Made by a program: the position numbers and the translations under genes. Below, one piece after another: positions 30,699 through 41,413 of a stretch of DNA of 64,000 bases. Origin of the DNA: Myxococcota bacterium (lineage in GTDB: Bacteria > Myxococcota_A > Bradymonadia > UBA7976 > UBA1532); assembly GCA_963169045.1 (NCBI GenBank), contig CAUJDF010000028.1, positions 1-64,000 of the forward strand, given 5' to 3'. The notes beneath the pieces are model-generated. The model had not been told where the DNA came from. It ran no database searches and saw only the letters and a program-made list of their open reading frames with translations. Position 1 is the stretch's first letter; each line of letters starts with the position of its first letter.

Positions 30699-31902
30699 TG
30701 TCGTACTCCAGCGCCGCGGCGAGCTGCGGATCGCGGGCCGGCAGCGCCGCCGCCTTCGTGAAACGCCGCGCGTAGAACGCGACGAACAGACCACCGATGC
30801 CGAGCATCGCCGCCGCGTCCATCCACAGCGTCGCCGGATGAGGGCCGTGGTCGTGCAGCGTCGGGCTCACGAGCAGGTAGTGGTCGAGGAAGTGCATCAC
30901 CAGCAGCCACACGGCGGTGATCCCGAGTACCAGGCGGTTGCGCTTGGCATGCCGGCTCATCAGGACCCAGAAGGGCAGCGCGAAGTGTCCCACTGCGAGC
31001 AGGCGGCTGTACCACTGCCACCCGTTCTCGAGGCGAACCTTGTACCAGACCGTCTCTTCGGGGATGTTGCCGTACCAGATCAGGTAGTACTGACTGAACG
31101 CGATGTAGGTCCAGAAGACGATGAACCCGAACATCAGCTTGCCGACGTCGTGCACGTTGTCGATCGTCAGCGAGTTGCCCAGGCCCCCTCGGTTGGTCAA
31201 CCAGAGCGCCGTCAGCGCCAGCACGGCGAACATCGACATCGTCGCGCCGGCGAAGACGTAGACGCCGAAGATCGTGCTGAACCAGTGCGGGTTCAGGCTC
31301 ATCAACCAGTCGAAGCCGGCGAACGAGATCGTGAGGGCAAACGCGAGCACGCCCGCCGGCGCCATCTTGCGCATCTTGAACGTCAGGCCGACGTCGCCGG
31401 TCTCGTCCTGGCGCAGGCTCGTCCGGCGGAAGAACCAGGCGAGCACGTTCCACACCGCCAGATAGATGACGGCGCGAACGATCCAGAAGGTCGGCGAGAG
31501 ATAGCCGGCCTTGCCCTTGAGGATGGGATCACCCTCGACGGCCTCCGCGTGCGACCAGTGATAGAGGTCATGCATGCCGATGACGATCGGGATGAACAGC
31601 ACCGCCATCAGCGGCAAGTTGGCCGCCAGGTTCTCGGCCGCGCGGCGCAACGGCGTGCTCCACGTTGCCCGCACCAGGTGATGCAGCATCGTGAAGAACA
31701 GACCGCCGAGCGCGATCGTCGTGTAGAACGCGAACGCCGTCAGCCAGGAGAAGTAGGCCTGCTTGTGATCGACGGCGAAGGCGCCGCCGACGCCGGCGAG
31801 GCCGACGACGCCGAGGCCGAGGCCGATCTTGAACACACCGTTCGCGGCGCCGGCGTCCGCCTGCGCGGGGATGGTGGCTCGGTTGTGCGCGGTGGCAGCC
31901 AT
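30691..31902 (-). CDS. actF: alternative complex III membrane subunit ActF
   Basis: ActF is a polytopic subunit of the quinol:electron acceptor oxidoreductase, related in part to the NrfD-like ActC and thought to contribute to quinone chemistry or proton translocation. The 403-residue protein has about ten hydrophobic helices. Conserved-looking segments include FTMLHHLVRATWSTPLRRAAE, HDLYHWSHAEAV, SFAGFDWLMSLNPHWFST, FSQYYLIWYGNIPEE and MHFLDHYLL, with several His and acidic residues inside helices. Start and stop codons overlap those of actE and the small membrane protein gene. Confidence 0.93.
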   Translation of the reverse strand: MAATAHNRATIPAQADAGAANGVFKIGLGLGVVGLAGVGGAFAVDHKQAYFSWLTAFAFYTTIALGGLFFTMLHHLVRATWSTPLRRAAENLAANLPLMAVLFIPIVIGMHDLYHWSHAEAVEGDPILKGKAGYLSPTFWIVRAVIYLAVWNVLAWFFRRTSLRQDETGDVGLTFKMRKMAPAGVLAFALTISFAGFDWLMSLNPHWFSTIFGVYVFAGATMSMFAVLALTALWLTNRGGLGNSLTIDNVHDVGKLMFGFIVFWTYIAFSQYYLIWYGNIPEETVWYKVRLENGWQWYSRLLAVGHFALPFWVLMSRHAKRNRLVLGITAVWLLVMHFLDHYLLVSPTLHDHGPHPATLWMDAAAMLGIGGLFVAFYARRFTKAAALPARDPQLAAALEYDNA

Positions 31903-32510
31903 CAGGGGTTCTCCCGCTTCGCCGTGTCGGCGTCCTGCGCGCTCGCATACTGGCTGCGCTGCAGCGCCCGGACGTACGCCACGATGGCCCAGCGATCTTC
32001 CACCGGGATCTGATGGCGGTAGGCGGGCATCGTGCGCACGCCGTTGCGGATCACTTCATAGATCTGCCCGATGGGCAGCTCGCGAATACGCTGCTCGTGA
32101 TAGGACGGGATGGGAACGAGCCCGCGCTGCTGGACGATGCCCTTCCCCTCACCGGCGGCGTCGTGACACGGCGCGCAGAAGATGTTGTACCGCTGCTGGC
32201 CGCGCTTCATCAGCTCGGCGGTGAGCGGCAGCGCCTCCGGCCACTTCGTGATGAACTCCCCGTCGGGGGAGCGGCCGCGCCAGAGCGCGTCGTCGGCCCG
32301 CTCCTGGCCGCGGGCGACCGTACCCTGGGGCGGCTCCTGCATCACGCGGCCGTCGGCGAAGATGCCGCTCGGTTCGTACGCGTTGTAGCGGTCCTGCGTG
32401 TCCATGTTGGGGACGACGTGGATCGGCGGCTGCCGGCTCGGATCGCCGCGGCAGCCGGCCAGCAGCGCCAGCAGCGCCAGCCCACTCGACCAGCGGAGAG
32501 CGGTCTTCAC
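31902..32510 (-). CDS. actE: alternative complex III monoheme cytochrome c ActE
   Basis: The 202-residue lipoprotein has a signal peptide ending in LLAGC (Cys20 lipid site), a linker containing MDTQDRYNAYEPSGIFADG that is characteristic of ActE, and one heme-binding site CAPCH at 112-116. An axial Met is likely in TMPAYRHQ. ActE carries electrons between the pentaheme subunit and the outgoing carrier. The GTG start at 32510 overlaps the actD stop (GTGA). Confidence 0.93.
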   Translation of the reverse strand: MKTALRWSSGLALLALLAGCRGDPSRQPPIHVVPNMDTQDRYNAYEPSGIFADGRVMQEPPQGTVARGQERADDALWRGRSPDGEFITKWPEALPLTAELMKRGQQRYNIFCAPCHDAAGEGKGIVQQRGLVPIPSYHEQRIRELPIGQIYEVIRNGVRTMPAYRHQIPVEDRWAIVAYVRALQRSQYASAQDADTAKRENP

Positions 32511-33037
32511 GCCGGCACCTCGGTGATGTTGCGGCCACCCGCCTGCTCGAGGAACTCGCGAGCCTGGGCGAACTTGGGATCGGTGGCCTCGATGGTCAGG
32601 AAGAACGCATCGTCGGTCACCTTGCGGAACCGCGGGATGCGATCGAGCGGGTGATACGGCCTCGGCAACCGGTTGAGCGCGAACATGCCGAACACGGCGC
32701 CGAACGCGCTGAGCAGGATGGACAGCTCGAAGGTGACCGGCGTGGCCCACTCCCAGGCGAAGTAGGGCTTTCCGCCGATGACCATCGGGTAGGCGACGGC
32801 GGACGTCCACCACTGCAGAAGCAGCGCGCCGGCCAGCCCGGTGAGGCCACCGCCGAGGACGATCCAGCCGACCTTGGAGCCCTTGAGCCCCATGGCCCTG
32901 TCCATGCCGTGGATGGGGAAGGGCGTCCAGGTCTCGAAGTTCTTGTAGCCGGCGTCGCGCGCCCGCTCGGCGGCGTGCAGCAGAGTCGCCGGGTTCTCGA
33001 ACTCCGCCAGGAGCCCCCAGGTGCGTCGGTCAGCCAT
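32507..33037 (-). CDS. actD: alternative complex III subunit ActD (DUF3341)
   Basis: ActD is a small membrane subunit of unknown mechanistic role. The 176-residue protein begins with a soluble DUF3341 domain ([39 protein letters not shown]). Two helices follow ([22 protein letters not shown] and [20 protein letters not shown]), then a soluble tail with [16 protein letters not shown]. All three segments match the family. Its ATG overlaps the actC stop by eight bases. Confidence 0.94.
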   Translation of the reverse strand: MADRRTWGLLAEFENPATLLHAAERARDAGYKNFETWTPFPIHGMDRAMGLKGSKVGWIVLGGGLTGLAGALLLQWWTSAVAYPMVIGGKPYFAWEWATPVTFELSILLSAFGAVFGMFALNRLPRPYHPLDRIPRFRKVTDDAFFLTIEATDPKFAQAREFLEQAGGRNITEVPA

Positions 33038-34463
33038 GGACCTTGTCTCCGTGGCCGGCGGTCGTGCCATGCGCCGCATCGCTGTGCTGGTGGTAGCCCT
33101 CCCAGTGCGGGTTCGCCTGCGGCATCACGCCCTTGACCTCGGCGATGGCCACGGCCGGGAGGAAGCGCAGGAACAGCAGGAAGAGCGTGAAGAACAGACC
33201 GAACGTACCGACGAACGTGGTGATGTCCCAAATCGTCGGGCTGTAGTAATCCCAGGCGGACGGCAGGAAGTCGCGGTGGAGCGACATCGTGATGACGAAG
33301 CGCTCGAACCACATGCCGATGTTCACGAAGATCGACAGGATGAACGACAGGCCGACGTTCGTCCGGATCTTCTTGAACCAGAAGAGCTGCGGCGTGATCA
33401 CGTTGCAGCTCACCATGATCCAGTAGGCCCAGGCGTAGGGACCGAACGCGCGGTTCACGAACGCGAACGACTCGTAGGCGCTCTGGGAGTACCACGCGAT
33501 GAAGAACTCCATCGCGTACGCGTACCCGACCATCATGCCGGTCACGAGGATGATCTTGTTCATGTTCTCGATGTGCCGGACCGTGATGAAGTCCTGCAGA
33601 CCGAAGACCTTGCGCGCGGGGATGGCGAGCGTGAGCACCATCGCGAAGCCGGAGAAGATGGCGCCGGCGACGAAGTACGGCGGGAAGATCGTCGTGTGCC
33701 AGCCGGGCACCACCGACACGGCGAAGTCGAACGACACGATGGTGTGCACCGAGAGCACCAGCGGCGTCGACAGACCGGCGAGGATGAGATACGCGCGCTC
33801 GTAGTTCTGCCAGTGGCGGTTCGCGCCGCGCCAGCCGAGCGAGGCCATGCCGTAGAGCGTGTGCGCGATCTTCGTCTTGGCGCGGTCGCGCAGCGTGGCC
33901 AGGTCGGGCACGAGGCCGACGAACCAGAAGAGCAGCGACACCGTGAAGTACGTCGAGACGGCGAAGACGTCCCACAGCAGCGGGCTGCGGAAGTTCGGCC
34001 ACAGGCCCATCTGGTTCGGGATCGGCATCGCCCAGTAGAGCAGCCACACGCGACCGACGTGGATGGTCGGGAACGTGAGCGCGCAGATGACCGCGAAAAT
34101 GGTCATCGCCTCGGCGAAACGATTGATCGACGTGCGCCACTTCTGCCGGAAGAGGAAGAGGATGGCGCTGATCAGCGTGCCTGCGTGGCCGATGCCGACC
34201 CAGAACACGAAGTTGACGATGGCCCAGCCCCAGGCGACGGGGTTGTTCAGACCCCAGATGCCGGTGCCTTCCCAGATGAGGTAGCCGACGCTGACGCCGA
34301 ACAGCGCCAGGCCGGCCAGCGCGGCGGTGAACGCAGCCTTCCAGCCATTGCTCGTGGGCTTCTCGACCACGCCGCAGATGGCATCGGTGACTGACCCGAA
34401 GGTGTGTCCACCTTCGACCAGCGGCGGCGGAAACACCGTCTCCTGCGAGGTTGGCGTCGCCAT
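33030..34463 (-). CDS. actC: alternative complex III NrfD/PsrC-like subunit ActC
   Basis: ActC is a ten-helix NrfD/PsrC-type subunit that holds a quinol site near the periplasmic face and passes electrons to the iron-sulfur clusters of ActB. The 477-residue protein shows [68 protein letters not shown] and the extended [23 protein letters not shown] region, as in characterised ActC. A His-rich C-terminus ends the protein. It starts four bases after the actB stop. Confidence 0.96.
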   Translation of the reverse strand: MATPTSQETVFPPPLVEGGHTFGSVTDAICGVVEKPTSNGWKAAFTAALAGLALFGVSVGYLIWEGTGIWGLNNPVAWGWAIVNFVFWVGIGHAGTLISAILFLFRQKWRTSINRFAEAMTIFAVICALTFPTIHVGRVWLLYWAMPIPNQMGLWPNFRSPLLWDVFAVSTYFTVSLLFWFVGLVPDLATLRDRAKTKIAHTLYGMASLGWRGANRHWQNYERAYLILAGLSTPLVLSVHTIVSFDFAVSVVPGWHTTIFPPYFVAGAIFSGFAMVLTLAIPARKVFGLQDFITVRHIENMNKIILVTGMMVGYAYAMEFFIAWYSQSAYESFAFVNRAFGPYAWAYWIMVSCNVITPQLFWFKKIRTNVGLSFILSIFVNIGMWFERFVITMSLHRDFLPSAWDYYSPTIWDITTFVGTFGLFFTLFLLFLRFLPAVAIAEVKGVMPQANPHWEGYHQHSDAAHGTTAGHGDKVHG

Positions 34464-34467
34464 CGGC

Positions 34468-37400
34468 CTAGCCCCTGATCTCCGGATTGGGGTTGCGGAT
34501 CTTCGCCAGGTACGACGTCCGTGGCTTGATGTTCAGCTCGGTGAGCAGACCGTAGTCGCGATCGGTCTTCTTGAGCTGCGCCACCTTGCTCGTCGGGTCG
34601 TTGATGTCGCCGAAGACGATGGCACCCGAGGGGCACGTCTGCGCGCACGCCGTGGTGATCTCGGTGATCGCCTGCTTCGCGCTCGCCTCGTCGGGGGCCA
34701 TCTTCGCCCGGCGCTTGCCGGTGTTGATGCGCTGCACGCAGTACGTGCACTTCTCCATCACGCCGCGGAAGCGAACCGAAACGTTCGGGTTCCGGACCAT
34801 GTGGACCGTCTCCGGCCACTTCTCGGCGTAATTGTAGAAGTTGAAGCGCCGCACCTTGAACGGGCAGTTGTTCGCGCAGTAGCGCGTCCCGATGCACCGG
34901 TTGTAGGCCATGTCGTTGAGGCCTTCCGGCGAGTGGACCGTCGCGGCGACCGGACACACGTTCTCGCAGGGCGCGTTCTCGCACTGCTGGCACGTCATCG
35001 GCTGGTGCACGACCTGCGGATCGTTGGCGTCGCCGGTGAAGTACCGATCCATGCGGATCCAGTGGAGCTCACGCCCGCGGCGCACCTGGTCCTTGCCGAC
35101 GGGCGAGATGTTGTTCTCCGCCACGCAGGCCATGAGACAGGCGTTGCAGCCGGTGCACGTGTTCAGATCGATGGCCATCCCCCACTGGTGGCCCTTGCTG
35201 TAGTCGTGCTCGGGGTGGAGCGCCTCGGCGGGCGGGTGCGCCACCAGCTTGCCCTGCGGGAAGGGCTTGCCGTGCTCGATGAGGCCGGGCTTGGCGAACT
35301 GCGGGTTCTTCTCGAACGTCGCGAGGTCCGCCTCGCGCACCATCGGTCGCGCCTCGTAGCCCCGGCCGGGATCCTGGCGGCCGTAGCGCTGGACGCAGGC
35401 GAGCTTCTCGCCGGCGCCGGCGAGCGCGAGCTTGCCCCCGCCGCGCAGGTCGGGGCTCTCCGACGAGCGGATCGGCGAGACGTCGAAGCCGACGGCGCCC
35501 GTCTCGTGGAACGGCAGGTAGCTGTCGAACGCGCGGCCCCAGCCGAGCTGGACGACGGCGGTGTCGTCGGCCGTGCCCGGCAGGATCCAGGCGTAGCCTT
35601 CGACCGTCTTGTCGCCGACGGTGAGCCGCACCTTGGTGGACTGCTCGCCGACCATCTCGCCTTCGGTGACCCCGAGCTTCGCCGCGGTCGCCGGCGAGAG
35701 CGCGACGACGTTGTCCCAGGTGAGCTTGGTCATGGGATCGGGCGCTTCGAGCAGCCACGAGTTCGTGGCGAAGCGGCCGTCATAGACCGTGTAGCTGGGG
35801 ACGAACACCACCTCGAGGCCGTCGCCGGCGGCGGCCTGGCGGCTCTCGGCGAGGCCGCCGATGCCGGTCGCGCGGCGGAACGAGGCGAGGCCCTCCTTCA
35901 TGTTCGGGCGGAAGCCGTCGTTCAGCCACTTGCGCCACTTGCGCGTGAAGGCGAGCGGGCCCTCGACGCGCTGCCAGGTGTCGCGCACGAGGCCGTAGCC
36001 GTCGGCCGGCTCAGCGCCCATCGCGGTCGCCAGGATCTCGATCTCGCTCTTCGCCCCGAAGAGCGGCGCGACGAGCGGTTGCTGGATGCTGACCGTGCCG
36101 TCGGTGGCGACCAGGTCGCCCCACGCCTCGAGGAAGTGCGTCTTCGGCAGGACCTTCTTCGAGGCCTTCGCCGTCTCGTCGAAGGTCTCGGCCAGGTAGA
36201 TGCTCGTCTTCGCGTTCTTGTAGGCCTCGGCGAAGCCGAGGTCGCCCGGCGCGGTGTAGACCGGGTTGCCGCCGAGCACCAGAAGCGTGTCGACGCGGTT
36301 GGCCTTCAGGGCCTCGGTCAGCTCGCGCAGGTTGTCGAAGTCGCCCTTGTCGCCCGAGGCGCGGGTGCGGTCGGGGAAGTAGGTGATCAGGTTCGGGAAG
36401 GCCTCGAGCGCGTCGTTGAGCACCGCCGCGAGGGCGTGGACGACGGGCGGCTGCCGGCGGCCGGCGACGATGAGCGCCGCGCCCCGGCTGCGCATCACGT
36501 CCTTCGCGAGCGCCTGGATGAACTCGGGCTTCACGTCCTTCGCGGCGAGCTTCTCGGCGGCGGCCTTCACGTCGGGCAGCAGCGTGAGACCCTGCTGCTC
36601 GAGCGCCAGGGCCAGCGCGAACGCGACCCCCTCGACCTGCGACGTCTTCACGCGCAGACGGTGGTCGGCGTTGCTGCCGGTGATCGTGTGCACGCCTTCG
36701 ATGGCGTACATGCGGCTCATGCCGCCCTGGGCGTCGGGCAGGCGGCGCTGCGCCCAGCGGTGCATGTTCGCGGGGACGTCGCCCTCAGTGCCGAGGAAGT
36801 CGCTGTCGAGCGAGACGATGACCTTCGCCTTCTCGAACGCGTAATCGGGTACGAGCGCCTCGCCGCCGTAAGCCGCCTTGAGGCCGGCGCGCCGATTGTC
36901 GTCGCTGACCCCCTCGAAGACGAGCCAGCGGGCCCGCGGCAGCTGGCTCGACAGGCGCGTGCGCAGGTCCGCCAGGGTCGGCGACGGGATCGCCGGCGAC
37001 AGGATGAAGAGGCCCTCGCCGTTCGTCGCCCGCAGCGCCGCGAACTGCTTGCGCAGGAACTCGTTCTCGACCGCCCAGTCGACCTTGTAGCCGCTGTCCG
37101 GCGCGCCGAGGCGCCGCGGGTCATACAGGTCGAGCACCATGGCCTGGTGGAGCATGGTGAGGCCGCCGAAGCTGGCCGGATGGTCGGGGTTGCCCTCGAG
37201 CTTCGTCGGCCGGCCCTCGTGGCTCTCGGCGATGAGGCCAATCGCCCGCCCGCCGAGGCTCGTGGCTGTCGCGTAGTAGTTGGCGACCCCGGGGAGGACG
37301 TCCTCGGGGGCCCTCGTGTAGGGGAGGATGGGCCGCTCGGGACGGCGCACGCAGCCGGCGAGGCCGCTCATCGCCATCGAAGCGCCCATGATGCCGAGGA

Positions 37401-37551
37401 AGTGCCGGCGCGTCGTGCCGTCGATCTGCGCGTCGACGCGATCGGCCTTCGGCTCCTCGAGGAACTCGCGCGCGAGCGCGTCTTGGAACTCGGGCGTCTC
37501 GCCGAGCTCCTGCAGGCTGCGCCAGTACCGGCGTCCGTCGTTGCCGCTCAT
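34468..37551 (-). CDS. actB: alternative complex III molybdopterin-like/iron-sulfur subunit ActB
   Basis: ActB fuses a molybdopterin-oxidoreductase-like part (which in this family lacks the cofactor) to a four-cluster ferredoxin domain. The 1,027-residue protein has a Tat-type twin Arg (Arg48-Arg49, RRHFLGIMG) and a Cys67 in LAGC that could be lipidated. The large N-terminal part runs to about 770. The C-terminal ferredoxin domain carries [35 protein letters not shown] and CTYC with CAQTC. These 15 cysteines fit three [4Fe-4S] and one [3Fe-4S] cluster. The ATG overlaps the actA stop (ATGA). Confidence 0.96.
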   Translation of the reverse strand: MSGNDGRRYWRSLQELGETPEFQDALAREFLEEPKADRVDAQIDGTTRRHFLGIMGASMAMSGLAGCVRRPERPILPYTRAPEDVLPGVANYYATATSLGGRAIGLIAESHEGRPTKLEGNPDHPASFGGLTMLHQAMVLDLYDPRRLGAPDSGYKVDWAVENEFLRKQFAALRATNGEGLFILSPAIPSPTLADLRTRLSSQLPRARWLVFEGVSDDNRRAGLKAAYGGEALVPDYAFEKAKVIVSLDSDFLGTEGDVPANMHRWAQRRLPDAQGGMSRMYAIEGVHTITGSNADHRLRVKTSQVEGVAFALALALEQQGLTLLPDVKAAAEKLAAKDVKPEFIQALAKDVMRSRGAALIVAGRRQPPVVHALAAVLNDALEAFPNLITYFPDRTRASGDKGDFDNLRELTEALKANRVDTLLVLGGNPVYTAPGDLGFAEAYKNAKTSIYLAETFDETAKASKKVLPKTHFLEAWGDLVATDGTVSIQQPLVAPLFGAKSEIEILATAMGAEPADGYGLVRDTWQRVEGPLAFTRKWRKWLNDGFRPNMKEGLASFRRATGIGGLAESRQAAAGDGLEVVFVPSYTVYDGRFATNSWLLEAPDPMTKLTWDNVVALSPATAAKLGVTEGEMVGEQSTKVRLTVGDKTVEGYAWILPGTADDTAVVQLGWGRAFDSYLPFHETGAVGFDVSPIRSSESPDLRGGGKLALAGAGEKLACVQRYGRQDPGRGYEARPMVREADLATFEKNPQFAKPGLIEHGKPFPQGKLVAHPPAEALHPEHDYSKGHQWGMAIDLNTCTGCNACLMACVAENNISPVGKDQVRRGRELHWIRMDRYFTGDANDPQVVHQPMTCQQCENAPCENVCPVAATVHSPEGLNDMAYNRCIGTRYCANNCPFKVRRFNFYNYAEKWPETVHMVRNPNVSVRFRGVMEKCTYCVQRINTGKRRAKMAPDEASAKQAITEITTACAQTCPSGAIVFGDINDPTSKVAQLKKTDRDYGLLTELNIKPRTSYLAKIRNPNPEIRG

Positions 37552-38231
37552 TGGTGACACCCGGAGCAGTGCGTGGGCGGCGAGATGCCCTTCTTGGCCA
37601 TCATTTCCTTGCCCGCGGCGACCGCGTCGCCGGCAGGCGCGTAGCCCATCTTCGTGACCAACTCCGCGGGCCGGAGGCGGGCCGCCGGGTCGCGGTGGCA
37701 GTCGACGCACCAGCCCATGCTGAGCGGTTGCTGCTGCCTCACCTCGATCATCTGATCGACGCGACCGTGACACTCCTCGCAGCCGACGCCGGCGCCCACG
37801 TGGGCGCTGTGGTCGAAGCGGGCGTAGTCGGGGACTTTGTGGACGCGGACCCAGGGCACCGGTTCGCCCGTCGCCCAGCTCTCCCGGACGGGGACGAGCA
37901 GGGGGCTCTCCGGCTTGATCTGCGCGTGGCAGTTCATGCAGGTCTGCGTGGGCGGAACTCCGGCCACCGGACCTCGCTCGACTCCGACGTGGCAATAGCG
38001 GCAGTCGATGCCGAGGTCGCCGGCGTGCAGCTTGTGGCTGTACGGCACCGGCTGCTCCGGCATGTAGCCCACGTCGGTAAATGAGGGCGAGAACCAGTAC
38101 CAGACGGCGGCCATCGCCGCGATCGCCGCCAGCCCACCGCAGGCGAGCACGACGCCGGGCACCTTGTTCTGCCACTCGGGGAAGACGAACAGGGGTGTCC
38201 CGCCGTCGTCTCGCCGGTCGTCACCGCTCAT
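37548..38231 (-). CDS. actA: alternative complex III pentaheme cytochrome c ActA
   Basis: ActA is the multiheme cytochrome that takes electrons from ActB. The 227-residue protein has one N-terminal membrane helix (VPGVVLACGGLAAIAAMAAVWYWF, about 24-48) and five CxxCH heme sites at 77-81, 98-102, 151-155, 175-179 and 222-226. VPYSHKLHAGDLGIDCRYCH and FDHSAHVGAGVGCEECH are typical of the family, with extra His ligands. It is the first gene of the operon. Confidence 0.97.
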   Translation of the reverse strand: MSGDDRRDDGGTPLFVFPEWQNKVPGVVLACGGLAAIAAMAAVWYWFSPSFTDVGYMPEQPVPYSHKLHAGDLGIDCRYCHVGVERGPVAGVPPTQTCMNCHAQIKPESPLLVPVRESWATGEPVPWVRVHKVPDYARFDHSAHVGAGVGCEECHGRVDQMIEVRQQQPLSMGWCVDCHRDPAARLRPAELVTKMGYAPAGDAVAAGKEMMAKKGISPPTHCSGCHQ

Positions 38232-38298
38232 CGTCGCGCACCCTCGCGTGCTGATCGCGTTGGCCGGCCTCAGCAAAACCTGGACCGGCGGCCGGGGC

Positions 38299-38328
38299 TT
38301 TATATGAGTGAGGTGGGCGGAAGTCCAA
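38299..38328 (-). promoter_or_regulatory. possible promoter of the act-cta operon
   Basis: On the minus strand, TTGGAC (38323-38328) and TATAAA (38299-38304) are separated by 18 bp in the only AT-rich patch between the two divergent genes. Transcription would start about 60 bp before the actA ATG. The -35 element matches the consensus poorly. Confidence 0.4.
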
Positions 38329-38449
38329 TGATTTCTAGTGCGTAAAAAGATCGCGGAGGGGCGCGGCAAATCGCCGCGCCGGGCTCGGGCGCGACCCTGC
38401 CGGCGGCGGGCCAATCACACGGTCGTATCGGTTCGCGGAGGGCTGCGCC

Positions 38450-41407
38450 GTGTGGAAACTTCGTCACTTCGCGATGATCGGCCTCTCGTGCGGTCTCTGG
38501 GCATGTGACGACGACTTCGCCGTGCGTCCGCAGGAGACGGATCCGGGCGGCGATCCGGCCTGTTCCGGCGCGGATGGCGTCTGTCCGGACGAGGCCGGCG
38601 CCCTCCCCTCGTTCGAGCCCGAGTTGCCACCCCGCGACTTTCGGCCGCATCCCAGACCCGATCTCCCAGACCCGGTGATGGTCGTGCTGCGCAATCGCGA
38701 GGGGGCGTACCTCGGCGTCGACGACACATACGTCAGCAGCGTCGACCACACACCGGTGCCCGAAGCCGTGGGCAACTTCGGCGGCAGCGAGGAGCTGGTC
38801 GTCTTCGACGCGAGCGTGCGCCAGGCGCTGCTGCGCTTCGACCTGGCGGGCATCCCCGCGGACGCCCGGATCGAGTCGGCCACGCTCGAGGTGTTCGTCG
38901 AGCGGCTCGAATACGCGAGCTCGCCGGAGCTGGTCATGCACCGCATGACGGCCGACTGGGACGAGGGGACGTGCCGGTCCCAGTACGAATGCACGCCGGA
39001 CGGCGCGACGTGGGCGCGGCGCGGGCCGCGGCTGGGCGAGTGGAGCTCGCCGGGCGGCGATTACGACGATCTGCTCGCCGCCGTGCCGATCCCCGAGGCG
39101 GGCGGCCAGGTGCGGCTGGACCTGACGAAGCAGGTGCGGCGCTGGGTGCGCGGCGACCAGCCGAACCACGGCGTGCTCCTTCGCGGACGCCGCTCGTGGT
39201 CCAACAGCATCACGCTCGCTTCCTCCGAGTCGCCGCGAGCCGAGCGGCGCCCCGCCCTGGCCATCCGGTACCGGCCCGCGCTGGCCCCCGATGCCATGTC
39301 GGGGCCGCTCTCGCCGCGCGTTGAAAACCGGACGTGCCGCCTGCCGCGGCTGCCGGGCGGCGACATCGCGCTCGAGCGCGCGTGGCCGGGCCTGGGCTTC
39401 GACCGCCCCGTCTGGTTCGGCGCGCCGCCCGACGGCTCGGGCCTGAACTTCGTCGCCGAGATCGGCGGCACGCTCCGCGTGTTCAGCGCCGACCGCCGCA
39501 CGCGCAGCGCCGACGTCTTCCTGCAGATCGAGACGGTGAGCGCCGCGACGCCGGAGCAGGGGCTCCTCGGCGTCGCCTTCCATCCCGACTATGCGCGCAA
39601 CGGCCGGCTCTTCGTCGCCTACTCGGCCGAGGGGCCGCGCCGGACCGTGCTCAGCGAGTGGCGCCGCGACGCGGTCAATCCGCGGATGGCCGACCCCGTC
39701 TCCGAGCGCGTGCTGCTCGAGATTCCGAAGACGGAGGAGATGCACAACGGCGGCGACCTGCACTTCGGTCCCGACGGCTACCTCTACTTCGCCACGGGGG
39801 ACGGCGGCGGGAACGCCGATCCCGAGGACAACGCCCGGCGGCCGTCGCGCCTGCTGGGGAAGATCCTGCGCATCGACGTCGACGCGCCCGTCGGACCCTA
39901 CGGCATCCCGGCGGACAACCCGTTCGCGCGCCGCCCGCGGGTGCGCGGCGACGACGCGCCCGCCCGACCCGAGGTGTTCGCCTACGGCTTCCGCAATCCG
40001 TGGCGCTTCGGCGTCGACCGCGAGACGGGCGAGGTCTGGGTCGGCGACGTCGGCGAGGAGAGCTGGGAGGAGGTGAACCTCGTCCGCAGCGGCGGCTTCT
40101 ACGGCTGGGACCTCCGCGAGGGCGACGAGTGCCACGAGCAGCAGCCGGCGGACTGCGCGTCGGAGGGCGTCGAGGAGGCGGTGCACGCGTACCGGCACGA
40201 CCAGGGGCGCTGCGTCATCGGCGGCCGGGTGTACCGCGGCCGCGCGCTCCCGGAGCTGCAGGGCAGCTACGTCTTCGGCGACTGCGACTCGGGGCAGGTG
40301 TGGGCGATGGCGGTCGACCGCAGCGGCCCGCGGCCGACCGTGCGCGAGATCAAGAAGATCGGCGAGAGCGACTTCGGCATCACGAGCTTCGGCGAGGACG
40401 CCGACGGCGAGCTCTACGTCGTCACCTACTCCTACGGCAACAGCCTGCTGCGCATCGCGCCGCGCCCGCCCGAAGAGAACGCGCGCCCTCCGGCGCCGTT
40501 CCCGCAGTTGCTGAGCGAGACCGGCTGCTTCCTGAGCACCGCCGGCCATGTGCCGGCGCCGGGCGTCATTCCCTACGACGTCAACGTCGAGCTGTGGAGC
40601 GACGGCGCCGCGAAGAGCCGCTTCCTGGCCCTGCCGCCGGGCGGCTACGTCGAGTACGACGCCGATGGCGCCTTCGACGTCCCCGAGGACACCGTGCTCG
40701 TCAAGTCGTTCTTCACGCCCGACGGCGCGAGGCGCCTCGAGACGCGGTTGATGGTGCGCCGCGCGTCGAGCTGGGAGGGCTTCACTTATAAGTGGAACGA
40801 CGCCGGCACCGACGCCGAGCTCCTCGATGAGGCGCTCGAAGAGGCCGTGGCGACGCCGGAGGGGCCGCTGACGTGGCACTACCCGTCGCGCGCCCAGTGC
40901 GACGCGTGCCACACCCAGGCCTCCGGCGGTGCGCTCGGCTTGCGGGCGCGTCAGCTCAACCGCCGCTTCGACTACGGACGCGAGACGTGGAACCAGCTCG
41001 AGGCGTTCGAGGCCGCAGGGCTCATCGTGCTGCCCGACGCCGCGCACCGGCTGCCGGCCTGGCCGCGGATCGACGACGAAGGCCGACCGGTCGAGGCGCG
41101 CGCTCGGGCCTGGATCGACGCCAACTGCAGCCACTGCCACCAGCCCGGCACGTCCAACCCGATGGACCTGCGCGGCACGACGCCGCTCGCCGCCACCGAC
41201 ACCTGCGAGGTGCCGCCGCGGTTCGGCGACCTCGGCGTGGACGGCGCGCAAGTGCTCGTGCCCGGCGACCCCGACCACAGCGTGCTCTACCTGCGCGCGA
41301 GCCGGCGCGGCGCGGGCCAGATGCCGCCGCTGGCGACGGAGCGGCCCGACGCACCCGCGATCGACGTCCTCCGCCGCTGGATCGAGGGGCTCGACAGGTG
41401 CCGCTGA
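38450..41407 (+). CDS. lipoprotein fusing DNRLRE, sugar-dehydrogenase propeller and cytochrome c-like domains
   Basis: A GTG start behind GGAGG gives a 985-residue lipoprotein (IGLSCGLWAC). Residues about 75-285 match DNRLRE-type beta sandwich domains (ALLRFDLAGIPADARIESAT, VRRWVRGDQPNHGVLLRG). Residues about 300-680 form a glucose/sorbosone dehydrogenase-like propeller (EQGLLGVAFHPDYARNGRLF, MHNGGDLHFGPDGYLYFATG, AYGFRNPWRFGVD, WVGDVGEESWEEVN). The C-terminal part (about 690-985) carries two heme-type sites, CDACH and CSHCH, in a DUF-like cytochrome segment. PQQ could be the cofactor of the propeller. I infer a surface sugar or polyol oxidase passing electrons to its own heme. It is divergent from the act-cta operon. 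Confidence 0.85.
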   Translation: MWKLRHFAMIGLSCGLWACDDDFAVRPQETDPGGDPACSGADGVCPDEAGALPSFEPELPPRDFRPHPRPDLPDPVMVVLRNREGAYLGVDDTYVSSVDHTPVPEAVGNFGGSEELVVFDASVRQALLRFDLAGIPADARIESATLEVFVERLEYASSPELVMHRMTADWDEGTCRSQYECTPDGATWARRGPRLGEWSSPGGDYDDLLAAVPIPEAGGQVRLDLTKQVRRWVRGDQPNHGVLLRGRRSWSNSITLASSESPRAERRPALAIRYRPALAPDAMSGPLSPRVENRTCRLPRLPGGDIALERAWPGLGFDRPVWFGAPPDGSGLNFVAEIGGTLRVFSADRRTRSADVFLQIETVSAATPEQGLLGVAFHPDYARNGRLFVAYSAEGPRRTVLSEWRRDAVNPRMADPVSERVLLEIPKTEEMHNGGDLHFGPDGYLYFATGDGGGNADPEDNARRPSRLLGKILRIDVDAPVGPYGIPADNPFARRPRVRGDDAPARPEVFAYGFRNPWRFGVDRETGEVWVGDVGEESWEEVNLVRSGGFYGWDLREGDECHEQQPADCASEGVEEAVHAYRHDQGRCVIGGRVYRGRALPELQGSYVFGDCDSGQVWAMAVDRSGPRPTVREIKKIGESDFGITSFGEDADGELYVVTYSYGNSLLRIAPRPPEENARPPAPFPQLLSETGCFLSTAGHVPAPGVIPYDVNVELWSDGAAKSRFLALPPGGYVEYDADGAFDVPEDTVLVKSFFTPDGARRLETRLMVRRASSWEGFTYKWNDAGTDAELLDEALEEAVATPEGPLTWHYPSRAQCDACHTQASGGALGLRARQLNRRFDYGRETWNQLEAFEAAGLIVLPDAAHRLPAWPRIDDEGRPVEARARAWIDANCSHCHQPGTSNPMDLRGTTPLAATDTCEVPPRFGDLGVDGAQVLVPGDPDHSVLYLRASRRGAGQMPPLATERPDAPAIDVLRRWIEGLDRCR

Positions 41408-41413
41408 CGGGCG

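Noticed and set aside
38300-41278. 992-codon minus-strand frame opposite the propeller lipoprotein
   Set aside because: The plus strand encodes a lipobox, DNRLRE, propeller and CxxCH motifs in order. The minus frame is Arg/Ala/Val low complexity without motifs.
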